Shown piece by piece: positions 34,055 to 45,399 of a stretch of DNA of 64,000 nt. The translations under genes and the position numbers were made by a program. Source of the DNA: Prostheceraeus crozeri (lineage: Eukaryota; Platyhelminthes; Polycladida; Euryleptidae); the NCBI GenBank assembly GCA_907163375.1, contig CAJQUW010004594.1, forward strand, positions 124,001 through 188,000. Direction: 5' to 3'. Numbering within the stretch: the stretch's first letter is position 1; the number at the start of each line of letters is the position of its first letter. The notes under the pieces were generated by a model, which did no database searches, was not told where the DNA came from, and worked only from the letters and a program-made list of their open reading frames with translations.

Positions 34055-35512
34055 CCGGTGTTACGAGATTCAGTTTCTCTAGGTCTGAATTTCCGATAGG
34101 AAGTTGTAAGCCGTGTCTGAGTTTCCCCCTGGGAAACTGAAACCCAGATATATTTTCCTAGTAGGAAACTGAATGTCGTAACATATACACGGTAACCAGT
34201 TTCTCTAGGTCTCAGTTGCACCATGACGTCATGTAATATGCTGCCAAACTTCTTCAAAAAACTGTGAATGGTATTCATTTGAAGAGATACCACCGATAAC
34301 TTTCTTTGTTCCATCTATCTATAAAGTCTAGTTGTTTGTCAAATATTGTTTTCATTTTGTTCATGATTGATTCTTTTAGCAATAGGAAACAGAGACCATC
34401 ATAAGAAAATAAGACGTCTGACATAGAAAGTAGAAGGTAGAAATATTAGGTAGGAAAATAATGACACGGGGAAGTTAAGACGCACACTATTCACAGGAGT
34501 TTCTGTTTCCGACCGGAAAATGTAATCATAGTCTCATTTTCTGATCGGAAAATGAAATCATACAAATCTCAAAATTAGGTGGTCTCTACGTTTGGATGTT
34601 TTGCGTGGACGGCCAGAGCCCTCTTTACGACAGAGTCGAAAATCATCATTATGCCATCGATGCACATTTGTGTAAGGGACATTTAGTCGCTTGCTTGTAG
34701 CTCGCAAAGAAAACTGGTTCTCTAGCAAGGCTGACACTTTGCCTTTTGTGAATGCGATCTCGTTATTGTTCATTTGTGCTTTGTATTGTTTTCAACCGGT
34801 AAGAGATAGATTTCTAGCTGAAAGCAATCAGGAGTGCTGCCAACACCACCGCAACGAAGGCAGGAAGCTATGGAACATGAAGTCCAGTTAATCACATGTA
34901 GCAGTTACATTATTGTTGATGAATAATGGTGCTATACTGGCTCTGATTGACCGATTTTCTTTATTTTTGTTTTGCTTGATAGCTTTTGGCTTGTAGAACA
35001 ACATATTACATAACAAAGGAAACAAATGTAATTTTACAAGAGTGAGGTATGATTTTGTGTAACATTGCAAAATGAAGATAAAATTATCTACTACTTTTTT
35101 ATTTATAACTGGAAAACAACTCAATATTCATGCTTGAAATTTCCAACAATGATATTAGCAAGCACAACTGACATATCTTCCAAATTTCAAAGAAATTCGT
35201 TCAAGTTTGGCGGAGTTAGACAAAGTTGAAGTTAAGGCGATGTTTAAGGGTGATCCATTTTTTATGAAACAATCTGTAGTTCTTTCTCTCCCTCTATTTC
35301 AATTTCCTACCGGAAATTAAAACCATGGTTAGAGTTTCCGTTTTAACAATAAGATGCAACAATAATCTATTGTTGCACCCTCGAGTTTACAGCATGTTTC
35401 TTGCACATCCTAGTTGTTTAATGAGATAGTTATTTGACCCAGAAAATAAATCCCAGGTTAGATTTTCCGATCGGAAAGTGTAACCCAGGAAAACTGTATA
35501 CCGTAACACCGG
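34055..35512 (-). mobile_element. Mariner-like element rich in TTTCC-N4-GGAAA palindromes
   Basis: The inverted termini CCGGTGTTACG lie at 34055-34065 and 35502-35512. Inside both ends are seven copies of a palindrome of the form TTTCC-N4-GGAAA: near 34090, 34121, 34153, 34507, 34537, 35304 and 35463. A minus-strand ORF (34773-34558) encodes only a DNA-binding region. The rest of the element is non-coding. It lies in the 5' part of the piggyBac element. Confidence 0.65.
34558..34773 (-). pseudogene. Transposase helix-turn-helix domain only
   Basis: 71 residues from 34773: NNNEIAFTKGKVSALLENQF, then LRATSKRLNVPYTNVHRWHN, then the basic SGRPRKTSKR. This is the N-terminal helix-turn-helix plus GRPR-like hook of Tc1/mariner or pogo-type transposases. 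The catalytic domain is absent, so the copy depends on another enzyme for movement, or the ORF is a remnant. Confidence 0.6.
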
Positions 35513-35699
35513 AATTGACTAGATTTCTATGCTAGCGACGCGTTACTACGTATATTCTTGTCAACAAGCGGTGGAGCTAATGAAGCAGTGGTTTATTGAT
35601 CGGCATAGATAGCTATTTGCACTACTCTATAACTGTCGAATATTACGCACAATCAAGTTAGTCAATTCACAGTCAGCATGAAGTGTCAAACTCTCTGTA

Positions 35700-36833
35700 T
35701 TGCAACGAATTGCCGAATTATGTGCCAGATCTGACGACGACAGTCATAATGACATTTCAACAAGCGACGATCGCCACTGTGTAAATTGTTCTCCTACTCC
35801 ATGTGCAGTTACAACGACGGGTGATGTAGCAAGTGATGATGAAGAAATCTTTCATCCAAATCCAAATCATTTACCACCACGTCGTCTTCAACGCAACATT
35901 GTATCATTCAATGAAGGACCGACTATCAAACCCCTGACACCTCTTGAAGCACTCTTTCTATTTCATATTAAGAACAATTATGAGATTTACAAATCGAAGA
36001 ATGCGTGCAAAAAGAGAGAAGCCATTTTCATTTGCTGAGATGAAAGCTGCGATTGCAGTTATTATTCGCGCGGGTGCTGATAAAGACAATCTTTCGGATC
36101 TAATTGATTTGATTCATCCATCGGACTCAAGACCATTTTATAGATGTGCTATATCAAAAAACAGAATGCGGAAATTTTTGAGAAACGTGACCCTTGACGA
36201 AAAGCAGACACGTAAAGCTAGACAGAAAGAAGACAAGCTGGCCGCTGTTAGAGAGATATGGAATCTGTTCGCACTCGGATTACGCAAATACTATGTTCCG
36301 TCGCCTTCACTTACGATTGATGAGCAGCGTTACTGATTTAGGGGTTCCTGGAAGATGCTATATGCCAAGCAAGCCCACAAAATGCGGCGTAAAAATATTT
36401 TGGTTATGTGACGCGAGAAATGGCTTTGCTCTTGAATCACCTGTATTCTGGGAAAGAAGAAGGAAGAACTCTGTTGGTTTGGCAGAGCACATTGTGATGA
36501 AGTTAGTCTCCTGTAGTTTCACTTGGAGAAACATCTACATGGATCGCTGTTTTACTACGCACTCTTTATGCAAAAAATTGCTAAACAACGGACTCACAAT
36601 GACTGGAACGATTGTTTCTGGCCGTAGAGATGTTCCACATAAGCTGCGAGATGTACGTGATCGCACTATGTTATCATCTGTGGATGTGTATGATCATGAG
36701 AACAGAATAATGATGATATCTTACTTACCTAGACACAAAAAGAATGTTCTTCTGATGACGTCAATGCACTAAGTTCTTCATGTCAAATCTCAGCGTACGG
36801 ATCGCAAGCCAGAAATCATACTTGATTGCAATA
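35700..36833 (+). pseudogene. piggyBac transposase, N-terminal and core part
   Basis: This enzyme would excise DNA at TTAA sites with a DDD triad. In order: an acidic N-terminus (ARSDDDSHNDISTSDD), EKPFSFAEMKAAIAVII near 36020, and the first catalytic block SLTIDEQRY near 36310. Then come YMPSKPTKCGVKIFWLCDAR near 36360, the second Asp block NIYMDRCFTTHSL near 36535, and PRHKKNVLLMTSMH near 36730 followed by KPEIILDCN near 36810. Frame changes near 35980 and 36335 break it. The coding sequence stops abruptly at 36833, just before where KGGVDxxD with the third Asp belongs; the abnormal block 36834-39130 takes its place. Confidence 0.85.
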
Positions 36834-39130
36834 GTGGGAAAGGAGGAGGAGGGAGGGGAGGGGACAGAGCGCGAGAGGAGCGGAGGGGGAGAAGAGGAGT
36901 CGCGGGGATTGGAGGGGTCGGGAGAGGATCGAGGAGGAGGGTGGAAGGGGGAGTGAGGAGGCGGAGCGGGGCGGAGGCAAGGGGAGGAGGAGATGAGGGG
37001 GAAGGAGCGTGGGAGGGGAGGGGTGGGGAGGGGGAGAGGGCTAGAGAGGGGAGGAGGTAGGGGGCGGATGAGCAGCAGGAGCGCGGAGGCGGAGGGGCGG
37101 GGAGGAGGAGAGAGGGAGCTGGAGGAGCGAGTAGAGAGGAGGGGGATGGAGGCGTGTTGACATGGGGGATGGTGGTTGAGAGAGGGGCGGAGGCGGGGAG
37201 GAGGGAGGGGAGCGGGATGAGCATGGGAGGGAGGGAGATCGGATAATTGGGGAGGAGGGGGAGGGGGACAAGGGCGCGGGAGTGTTTGGGAGGCGATTGA
37301 GCGGATGAGGTGGGGAGGAGTAGGAGGGAGCGGAGGGGGCGGAGAGGGGAGGTAGGGGGAGTGAGGGGAGAGGGGGGGGGGGGGTGGGGGGGGAGAGGCG
37401 GGAATGGAGAGCGGAGGAGGGGAAGAGAGGAGGGGAGTGGGGGAGGAGGGAGTCGCGGGGAGGCGTGGAGGGGAGGGGAAGGGAACGTGGAGGGAGCTGA
37501 GGGAGGACGGGGGGATGGGAGGCGACGAGAAGAGGGGAGGCCGAGCGGGAGGGGTCGGGAGGGGGTGATGCGGAAGGGGAAGAGTGGGGAGGGAGGGAGG
37601 GGCAGAGAGGAGGGGAGTTAGAAAAGGGGAGTTGCGCGTGAGTCGAGATAGTGACGATGGGGTGGCATGGGGCGGATGATGTGGAGGGAGAGGGGAGGGG
37701 AAGGAGGTAGGGCGAGCGGGCGAGGTGGAGGAGAGGAGGTCGAGCAACGGCGGAGCGCGGGTCGGTGGTGGTGGACGGGGTAGGGGAGCGGGGGGGGGAT
37801 GGAGGGAGGGGCTAGTTGGGTAGATGGGGGCCGTTGGCGGGGAAGAGGAGAGGAGCGCGGAGCGGAGGGGGGGGGGGGGGTGTAAGAGAGGGGGGGGGCC
37901 GAGTCGGTTAGGGCTCAGTCTAGAGTCGGTGCGCGGGAGTGCGATATTGTATGCGGGAGTGGCGTGGATGTGGTATGGGGCGACACGGGTGAGGAGAGCG
38001 TAATGATGGTTGGCGCGGGCGGGAGGGGCTAGAATGGGGGGAGGGGGTAGGGCGAGATGTAAGCGAGAGTGGCGGAGAGTGGAGCGTGTGCGGGGGGGGA
38101 GCGCATGGGGCTTGTGTGAGGGGTCGCTCTAATGAGGGGTATGAGCTGGGCGGAGAGGGGGCTGCAGTGGCTCCTGGTTTATTGGGGTGTGACATTAAGC
38201 GCTGTCGTTTGATGGATGTGGAGAGTAAAAGCGTGGGCGGATTGGTTGGTGGTGGAGGTTCGCGGCTTGCTGTAGGAAGGATGGGGAGGGAGGTTATGCG
38301 TCGTCTTCTGTGTGTAGAGGGCGCTAGCCCCTCGCTTTGTTGGAAGGCGGCTTAGTAGATGTCGGCGGGTTCTGGCGGGGGGGGGGGGGGGGAGACGGGG
38401 TGGCTGGGCGGGCGGCTTGGCGGAGAGACGAGGGACCGGCTGGCTGTAGGTATGTCCGTGTCTGCGTGCAGGCTTGCGGGAGTCGGTCTGTTAAGGACGT
38501 CGGTATCGCGTGCGTGTCAGGGCGGTGGGTTGCTTCGGCTGACGCTTGTGCCCGCAGGAGCGGGGCTCAGCGTATTTGTGGGTGGGCTTCTGTGTCGGTA
38601 TAGCGGCTGCGTCGGGCTGGGAGCTTACGTGCTATTTAGTTTCTTCTTTTTCTCGTTGCTCACGATTTTTTTGTTTCCTTGTCGGTCGAGCTGCGGATGG
38701 AAGCGTATCGTTCGCCTTACTGTCTTTTCGTGGCTTTGTCCTGTGCGTGTTGCGTGTCGTAGAGCGGCGCTCTTCGTAGGCGTCCTTCTTCTGTGCTTCG
38801 GACGCCTGGTTGGCTGTCCTTCTCTGCGTTGCGGGACGCGACACGTATTTTCTTGTCTGGTGGATGTAGTTACGTCTCTTGACGCGTCGATATCGTGCTG
38901 GCTCCCTGCTGTCTGTTGTCGTGTACTCGTTTGTTTTGATGGTTTGCTCGTCCTTCTTCTTCTTCTCTCGTCTTACTGCTTGGGGTTGCTGTCTCATTCT
39001 CTCTTGATCTGAACGCGTGCGGGGCTCTCTGTAGTGTGCGCTGTTGGAGCATCTACGTATTGCGGTTCTGCGGCGGTCTGGTTCTTTCTGCCGGTCCTTC
39101 TAGGGGCTCTCTGCTTTCTTTCTGGGAGGT
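36834..39130. other. Abnormal purine-rich to T-rich block, possible assembly artefact
   Basis: At 36834 the sequence switches from AT-rich coding DNA to about 1.3 kb made almost only of G and A on the plus strand (GGAGG-type runs, no fixed repeat unit). It drifts through G-only and G/T composition and ends as T/C/G-rich sequence poor in A by 38.6-39.1 kb. The long ORFs here (for example 37747-36761 minus, Pro/Ser/Leu only) are products of composition. It replaces roughly 100-150 codons of the piggyBac transposase, whose C-terminal Cys domain returns at 39303. Read noise joined into an assembly is the likeliest cause; a real low-complexity insertion is the alternative. Confidence 0.75.
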
Positions 39131-39302
39131 CGCAACGACTTGATGGACTCAAGAATCGCAGATATCAAGAGTGTTCTTAGAACGGAGAATAATCAATGTT
39201 AAGGTTCAACAACTCCAAAAGAGATACGCAAGCGAGCGAACGTGAGTGGGCCTTCGTAGGTGGTGGGGGACTTTTTGAGTCAAGCCAGATGAACCCATTA
39301 CG

Positions 39303-39464
39303 ACTCCTGTAGTAACGCAATCTACAGATCCAAGAAAGTGTCGAAAGTGTCAGATCGACAAATGCAAGGTTTCAACAAGAAGTAGATGCACAAAGTGTAG
39401 CAGACCGATGTACCAGAACACAGATTTTTTATGTGCACCGATTGCTAATTGTAGCGACATATAA
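39303..39464 (+). pseudogene. piggyBac transposase C-terminal Cys-rich domain
   Basis: The frame gives RKCRKCQIDKCKVSTRSRCT, then KCSRPMYQNTDFLCAPIANC, ending at TAA 39462-39464. Seven Cys in CxxC-type spacing match the RING/PHD-like DNA-binding tail of piggyBac transposases. It is the far end of the gene started at 35700, cut off from it by the block 36834-39130. Confidence 0.8.
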
Positions 39465-40042
39465 TTAGAGTTTTTGTTCTATGAATACTTCTTACATAAG
39501 GCCTTAGGTTAGTTTTCAACTGAGTTGGTGTAATCTGCAAATTTTAACATAGAAATTTCATAATAGTCCTTGGAAAATCGTTGATGTTGGATTGATTCTG
39601 TATATGAAATTTCATTGCCTATACACGTATCATGTGCGCATATCATAATTGTAACTGTTATACCTGCTAAATTGGAAAAAGGTAATATTAATATGCCGAG
39701 CGAGTCGCGCGCGTTTTTGGGCGAGGAATTGTCAAAGATTGGTGGAATAGATAGAAACATGGGGTGACAATGTATTGGGGTGTCGGACGTGGAGCGAGGG
39801 CGGGGGGGGTGGCTTGACATCTAACTTTGGGACAATAGAAACAGCTTTACACTGATATTTTGGAAAGACTACATATGTAGTCTGTTGGTCAAAGTACGTT
39901 GACAAATTTTGTCGGTCAATTGAGGGTTAACGATAGGACTGACGATAAGCACTCAACTTTTGACTACTGTTTTATAATTACTAGCATATGTGTTGCATGG
40001 TGCACAACAATAAATCATAGCAATTATTGCATACCAGTACCA

Positions 40043-40250
40043 GGTGTCCGTGGCACAGTGGTTGCATACTTGGACTAGCGATCTCATGGTCCAGAGGTTG
40101 AACCTGGAAAGTGTCATTGGAAGTCGGCAGGATGGGCATCCGGACTACAAAGCACCACAACGCTCCAAACAAAGTCTGACTTAAGTCAGCACCGTCCAAG
40201 GCCCCAGTAGGGGTAAAAAGTGACGTAAAATCCGTAAAAAAAAGTACCGT
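40043..40250 (+). mobile_element. tRNA-derived SINE
   Basis: A box TGGCACAGTGG (40051) and B box GAGGTTGAACC (40094) lie about 43 bases apart, as in tRNA genes. A non-tRNA body follows (GTCGGCAGGATGGGCATCCG, GCACCGTCCAAGGCCCCAGT, AGGGGTAAAAA) and an A-rich end with small repeats near 40230-40250. It lies in the 3' non-coding part of the Tigger element. Confidence 0.75.
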
Positions 40251-40286
40251 TAATAAATCACAACAGATCGTGTTATTGAAACAAGC

Positions 40287-41749
40287 TTAATGATGTGTAA
40301 CAAAGCTATCCAATGTGGACTGAACACGGGAGACTTGAGGCAAATTGAGAACATTTCTTTCCAGAGTATAAAACGCGTTGTAGTCAGATTGATTCCCTCC
40401 TCGAAGGTCAAGAGTAGCACGTAGGACTTGAGTGAACTTCTCGAGAAGAAGGCGGTGAACGAATGCAGGCACCATTATCGTCATCCTCCTCCGAGTCATC
40501 GCTGACATTCATTGCATACTTTTAACGTAAAAGTGTCTGGTTTGTACACTTTAACTTCTGTCCTCTGTCACTGTCCAAATTCATCCACGACAAAAATTGA
40601 TCTTCTTGCATTTCCATTGGAATGTCGACTTCTGCTTCAGTTGTTTCATCTTCATTCAATCTTTGTGATACTCCGGCTTTTCGAAGCCAATTAGTGATTG
40701 TTCCAACTGATACGTGGTCCCATGAACGTGTGAGTAAATGAATGGCGTGCAATAGTGTGACTGACCTCACCACCTCCTCCATTGAGTGCTCATCGTCAAT
40801 CTCAGCCACTATCCATTGCGGTAAAAGTCGTCGATAGTGAGCTTTTGTGGCTGGATAAACTCATTTGAAAGATCATGATCTGTAGATGACTTTCGCAGCA
40901 TTATAATAACCAGTTCAAACACCAAAATATCAGTGGGATTTGCGTAACTTTTATGAGCAAAAATTTTTCTTCCGAGACGGCGATTTTCAGTTCCCAGTCA
41001 TTCAAAAACTCAGAAAAAAGCAAACATGTCATCCATGCATTTTTGTTGGCTCTGTAGTCCACAGGAAGATTCTTCACTCCACGTAGGCACCGCGGCTTTT
41101 TGCTCTTTCCGATGAGGACTGGTCGTTTCTCTTCACTGCCATCCATGTTGCAGGCCAGCAAAATCGTTTCTCGGGCCTTCTGTTTCTTTCCATCAGAAAA
41201 CCTTCTCAGCTTTGAAAGTCAATGTTGTATCAGGGGTGACTCGATAATATAGAGCCGTTTCGTCAGCGTTAAAAATGTCAGCAGGCGCGTATTCCCTCAG
41301 CAACTCCGGAAAAAATGAGTCAACACTGAATGTGTCATAATTTTACCATTGGAAATACATTGTTTCTGATTTTTCCATCTCGTTAGCCATTCATCGGTCG
41401 GACTGAAATTTTCAACTCCCAGCTCACTTGCAAGTTGCTGAGCGTTATTAGTAAGAAGTACATTCCGAGTAATTGGAACGTTTCTTTCTCGAGCATGTGT
41501 GATCCATAACAGAAGGGCTTCTTTCACTTCAGTACATCTCCCACCTCGACTTCTCTTGTGACTGGTGGATGCGTTCTTTTCACTTAGAGCTTGTAACTCT
41601 TCCCTCGACTTGAGCAGTTTGCAAAGAAGCGGTTGGGATATCTTCGACTTGAGAGCAACATTTCTTTGACTTGTCGGTCCCAGAGAATCATAACACTGAA
41701 TTACATCCAACTTCTCAGCAATCGACAGATCGCGCCGTTTTTCTGCCAT
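40287..41749 (-). pseudogene. Tigger/pogo (CENP-B-like) transposase, broken
   Basis: The start at 41749 gives MAEKRRDLSIAEKLDVIQCY, a CENP-B/pogo N-terminal helix-turn-helix. The second (Tc5-type) DNA-binding domain is SELGVENFSPTDEWLTRWKN near 41400. The DDE domain begins with DIFNADETALYYRVTP near 41265 (first Asp) and MDGSEEKRPVLIGKSKKPRC near 41130, then VDYRANKNAWMT. The block with the second and third catalytic Asp (usually 'LLxDNxxxH' and 'LPPNxTxxLQPxD') is missing near 40930, apparently by deletion. A C-terminal part continues to 40287. Frame changes or stops near 41300 and 41180. DNA-binding parts are the best preserved. Confidence 0.8.
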
Positions 41750-42173
41750 CTGTGTCGACGAAATTCTGCCTTCGAACTGATGTATACAAGACTTTTTAGT
41801 TACTGAGCGATGTTAGAATAAACGGGTTTCCAAGAAACTGCACCGTACTCCGTCTGAAGGATTGTGTTATCCTCGCTATTTCTGAAAAGCAAATGATCTG
41901 ATCGGCAGACGGCATCATATGCAGCTATGGCCGTGTATGAATTAATCCCCGCGCTCGTCATTCCAGCGATCGAACAAGGATGAATTATGGCTTGAATTAA
42001 AATTATGATTTGATACTTTCTCGCCTGCACACTAACTGCCAGGTTTATGAAGTTTTTGCAGTAGGTCAGAGGTGTACTATGCTATGTGAAAGTTTTATGT
42101 ACTACCGTCGGTTGTTCCCTTTTAACCAGGCTGATAACATTAAGCAGTGATAACATTAAACGCGGTCACTGTA

Positions 42174-42420
42174 CATGGTTTAACTGTAGCCGATGATAAA
42201 TTCGCAACGTTCATTACTGCTGCACGGATTTTTTCCTGACGATCAAAAAGTCTTTCTTGATAGGCACAATTTTCTATAATATTCAAAGAGAAACTGATGA
42301 AGATTTACAAGCTATTCTAGTTCCACTAAAAACTTTAGATAAAGTAGTTTTGATGATATTTCAGTTGAATCTATAAAACAGACAGATGATCAAGAATCAA
42401 TTCTTACGTTGTGTTAATGA
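42174..42420 (+). mobile_element. Possible Gag-like fossil, right part
   Basis: A short degraded stretch with a Gag-like flavour, on the other side of the Tigger insertion from 33069-33245. It is broken and old, with no LTR or pol seen next to it. Confidence 0.3.
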
Positions 42421-43620
42421 TTGCAAAATTGCCGAGCATCTGCTCACCTTCCATTCTTACTTCAAATCATTTAAAGTAAAGTAAAGTAATAGGTGTTTTT
42501 GGCGTGTTTGTCAAAAATTTTCTCGGACCATTTGCTTGTTGACAATAATTGTCAAATGAAATCGTTTTGTGGAGAAGCATGGAACCTTCACGTAACTCCT
42601 GACGATGTTTTCAGGCAACTCCTGTCTATGGATCGAAACAAATCGGCTGGTTGCGACGATATACCTCCTCGACTTCTGCAAGATTGCGCCTCACTCTTAT
42701 GCTTCCCTCTCTCGATCATTTTCAATCGTTCTATTATAGAGACAAGATTCCCAAATTTGTTGAAAATGACTAATATTTGTCCAATCCCCAAGACAAGGTC
42801 ACCAAAATTAACTGACTTTCGGCCGATTTCCGTTTTATCCGTCATTTCCAAGGTGTTCTAGAGACTTGTATTAGAGCAGATGAAAAGCACGCTCATAGAC
42901 CTTTATGGGAAGGAGCAGCACGCGTTCAGACCGTTGGGATCCACTACGACTGCACTGGATAAAACCATGGATGAGATTTCAGTTTCCTTGGATTCTAAGG
43001 ACACGTATGCGGTGCATCTGATATGTTTAGATGTTTTGAAGGCATTTGATAGACTTCAGCATGCTAGATAAATTAACTATCTCCTCGATTGCGGAGTGAA
43101 TTCCGGATTTATCTGTTGGTTGCGCTCCTATCTTCAAAACAGGAGAGCTAATGTAAAGTATGATGGCAAATTTGGACCCACTTTTATGGTTATGTCTGGT
43201 GTGTCACAGGGCTCCGTATTGGGTCCGTATCTCTTTGGGGCATACATGGGATCCATTTTCATTAATTCACAAACTGCAAAGATAGCAAAATATGCTGACG
43301 ACATCACTATCATTGAAGCCATTCCATTTTGAAATCAACTTCTTGCCTGCCGTCCATATGCACGTCCATAAATGAACTTGGTTTTGAAATCAATGATTCA
43401 AAATCCAAACAGCTTTGCATCCGGCTTTCTTTGGAGAATGAGCGGTGCTATCATAATGCAGTGGTTGCTGTTTAATCTGTAAAAGTACTTAGTGTTATTA
43501 TGAACGACAGTGTGACTTGGGATTTGCAAATATCCAATATTATGAAAAATGTGTCGAAGCGCCAGCCTATTCTTAGAATATTAAAGACAACTATCGGTAA
43601 GAAGGATCTCATTATCATAT

Positions 43621-45034
43621 AGTGCGTTCATAAAGTCATTGTGCACCTAATAATTCAATCCCTGCTTAGTATTTCGTTGCTTGGAAATAGATTGCCAGGG
43701 CATTATGAATAGTAAAGTTCCTTTGTAAAAACATCAATTACTACGTGATAACAAAATATATATTTATATCTTACAAAAACTGTTGAAAATGTCCACCTTT
43801 CTCACGAATACAGAGGTCTATTCGACGTCTCATATTCTCAAACACTCGATGAATTTCTTCGAGACTGATAGCGGCAATTTGTTGTCGGATGCTATCTCTT
43901 AACTCATGTAGATCTTGTGGCTTGCATCGTAGACCTTCTGCTTTACCGCTCTCCACAAGTAAAAATCCAAGACACTCAAGTCCGGGGATCTTGGAGGCCA
44001 AATTCCTTTGGAGATTATTCTGGTTTGGAATATTTCACCCAAGCATCGAAGTGAGGAATTAGCGGTATGCGCAGTTGCTCCATCTTGTTGGAAGTAAGCA
44101 ATTGTTTTTTCATCGTCAGTTAATTCGTTGACGAACGAAGCAATGATTTCATTACAATATCTTTCTGCTGTAACAGTCTCGGTAAAAAATATTGGTCCAA
44201 CTATTCGCCTTCTTGACATGGCGCACCATACCCCAACTTTGAGAGAATGTAATGGCTTCTCAACAAATTCGTGCGGGTTTTCGCTAGACCATATTCGGGA
44301 GTTCTGGCTACTGACATACCCTGAAAGATGAAACCAAGCTTCATCAGAAAAGAAAATTTTATCGAGTACATCATTTCCATTCAGATTTTCTTTGAAAAAG
44401 AAGCAGTACTGAAGACGCCTATCATGATCGGCATCCTTCAATTCATGCTGGCAAGAGATGCGGTATGGATATAGGCCTATGTTCTTTCTCACAGCAGTAT
44501 GAGCCGCCCCGAGAGATAGACCCACTTCTTGAGATAAGCGACGCATCGACTTGCTTGGGCTATGAGTCATAGCTTCGGAAATGACATTGACCTTCTGCTC
44601 AGTTAAGACTGTTGGTCGACCTGAACGTGTTGCATCGTGCACGGAGCCAGTTTCTCTGAACTTATTGTTCAGATTCCTAACAGTGTTTCGATGAGGCAAA
44701 TCAGTTGTAGGAAATCTCTCTAAAAACTCATTCTTCACATCATCAGTGTATTCACCATTGGCTCGGAAAACATGTTCGACCAAGAAGATTCTCTCTTGTA
44801 TTGACAACACCATACTTAGCTTGGAAGTGCAATGTCAAGCTCTCGGGTGCTTCGAAGTGACTGATATTCAACTCGCTGGTCACTATGTTGAATGTCATAA
44901 ACCAGTCAACTGCGCCTCTTGAAACATGTAAATGGCTCTGTGCAGATGCCAGATATCTATGATTAATTATTACGAGCGTTTGCTTTGACAAAATGTTGTT
45001 CAGAACAGGTGCACAGTGACTTTATGAACGCACT
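43621..45034 (-). mobile_element. Mariner-like transposon with 28-bp terminal inverted repeats
   Basis: AGTGCGTTCATAAAGTCA starts both ends. The 28-base repeats (43621-43648 and 45007-45034) differ at one position. The element is 1414 bp and sits inside a LINE ORF that continues on either side. The close match of the ends and the nearly open transposase show a comparatively recent insertion. Confidence 0.9.
43771..44813 (-). pseudogene. Mariner-like transposase (D,D,D type), one frameshift
   Basis: The start at 44813 gives MVLSIQERIFLVEHVFRANG. Two helix-turn-helix units follow, the first around residues 5-50 and the second around SMRRLSQEVGLSLGAAHTAV, with the linker SGRPTVLTEQK. Catalytic blocks: FFSDEAWFHLSGYV (first Asp), AYFQQDGATAHT (second Asp) and WPPRSPDLSVLDFYLW (third Asp). 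Thirty-eight residues lie between the second and third. The widely seen NP before the last Asp is SV here. The frame shifts once near 43915-43925; the C-terminus then reads KPQDLHELRDSIRQQIAAIS to the stop at 43771. Total about 347 residues, normal for mariners. Confidence 0.9.
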
Positions 45035-45399
45035 GTTGATTCTCTCTGTAATTATGCATGTTTCTCCCATTTACGGTCGGTTGCCGGGGAAATTATTGTC
45101 AGAGCTGGAAAGTTTAAAGAACCGGGTACACAGTATTGTTTGCGGTCGAAAGTGCAAATGTGAAAATTTCCCACCCTTTGATTTGCTTTTTCGGGAGGCG
45201 GCTGAGAAATTCATCTTGCGATGTGAGGGCAGTGATCTTCATCCTCTTCATGATCTGATTCCGGACAGGATGGAGTTTTCTGGTCACTTACGTTTGCCAG
45301 CCTGTCGTATCACTCGAAGACTGGAAGACCAGTTCTTACCTCGTCAAAGTGACCGCTCTGATTGTCTTATTGTGCCTCAAGTCAGGAAAACAACAAGAA

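Larger units (their letters stand above)
33380..39926 (+). mobile_element. piggyBac transposon, itself interrupted
   Basis: The ends CCCTCATTTGACCAACAAA and (inverted) CCCTCAATTGACCGACAAA are both flanked by TTAA (33376-33379, 39927-39930), the invariant piggyBac target. TTTGACCAACA and its inverted form recur as subterminal repeats (about 33557 and 39885). It carries a piggyBac transposase broken at its core by the block 36834-39130, plus a nested mariner-like element at 34055-35512. Net of those, its length is about 2.8 kb, close to the usual 2.5 kb. Confidence 0.85.
33248..42171 (-). mobile_element. Tigger/pogo transposon expanded by nested insertions
   Basis: The left end CAGTGATCGCCGCTTA and the right end (inverted) CAGTGACCGCGTTTAAT are both preceded by TA. 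This fits the pogo/Tigger superfamily, whose termini often start CAGTG. The element spans about 8.9 kb only because piggyBac (33380-39926) and a SINE (40043-40250) have inserted. Without them it is about 2.2 kb, normal for Tigger. The transposase (41749-40287) is on the minus strand. Confidence 0.8.

Noticed and set aside
36761-37747. 328-residue minus-strand ORF rich in Pro, Ser and Leu
   Set aside because: It is an automatic product of the G/A-only composition (few stop codons possible on the opposite strand), with no domain and no start context; likewise 38359-39012 on the plus strand.
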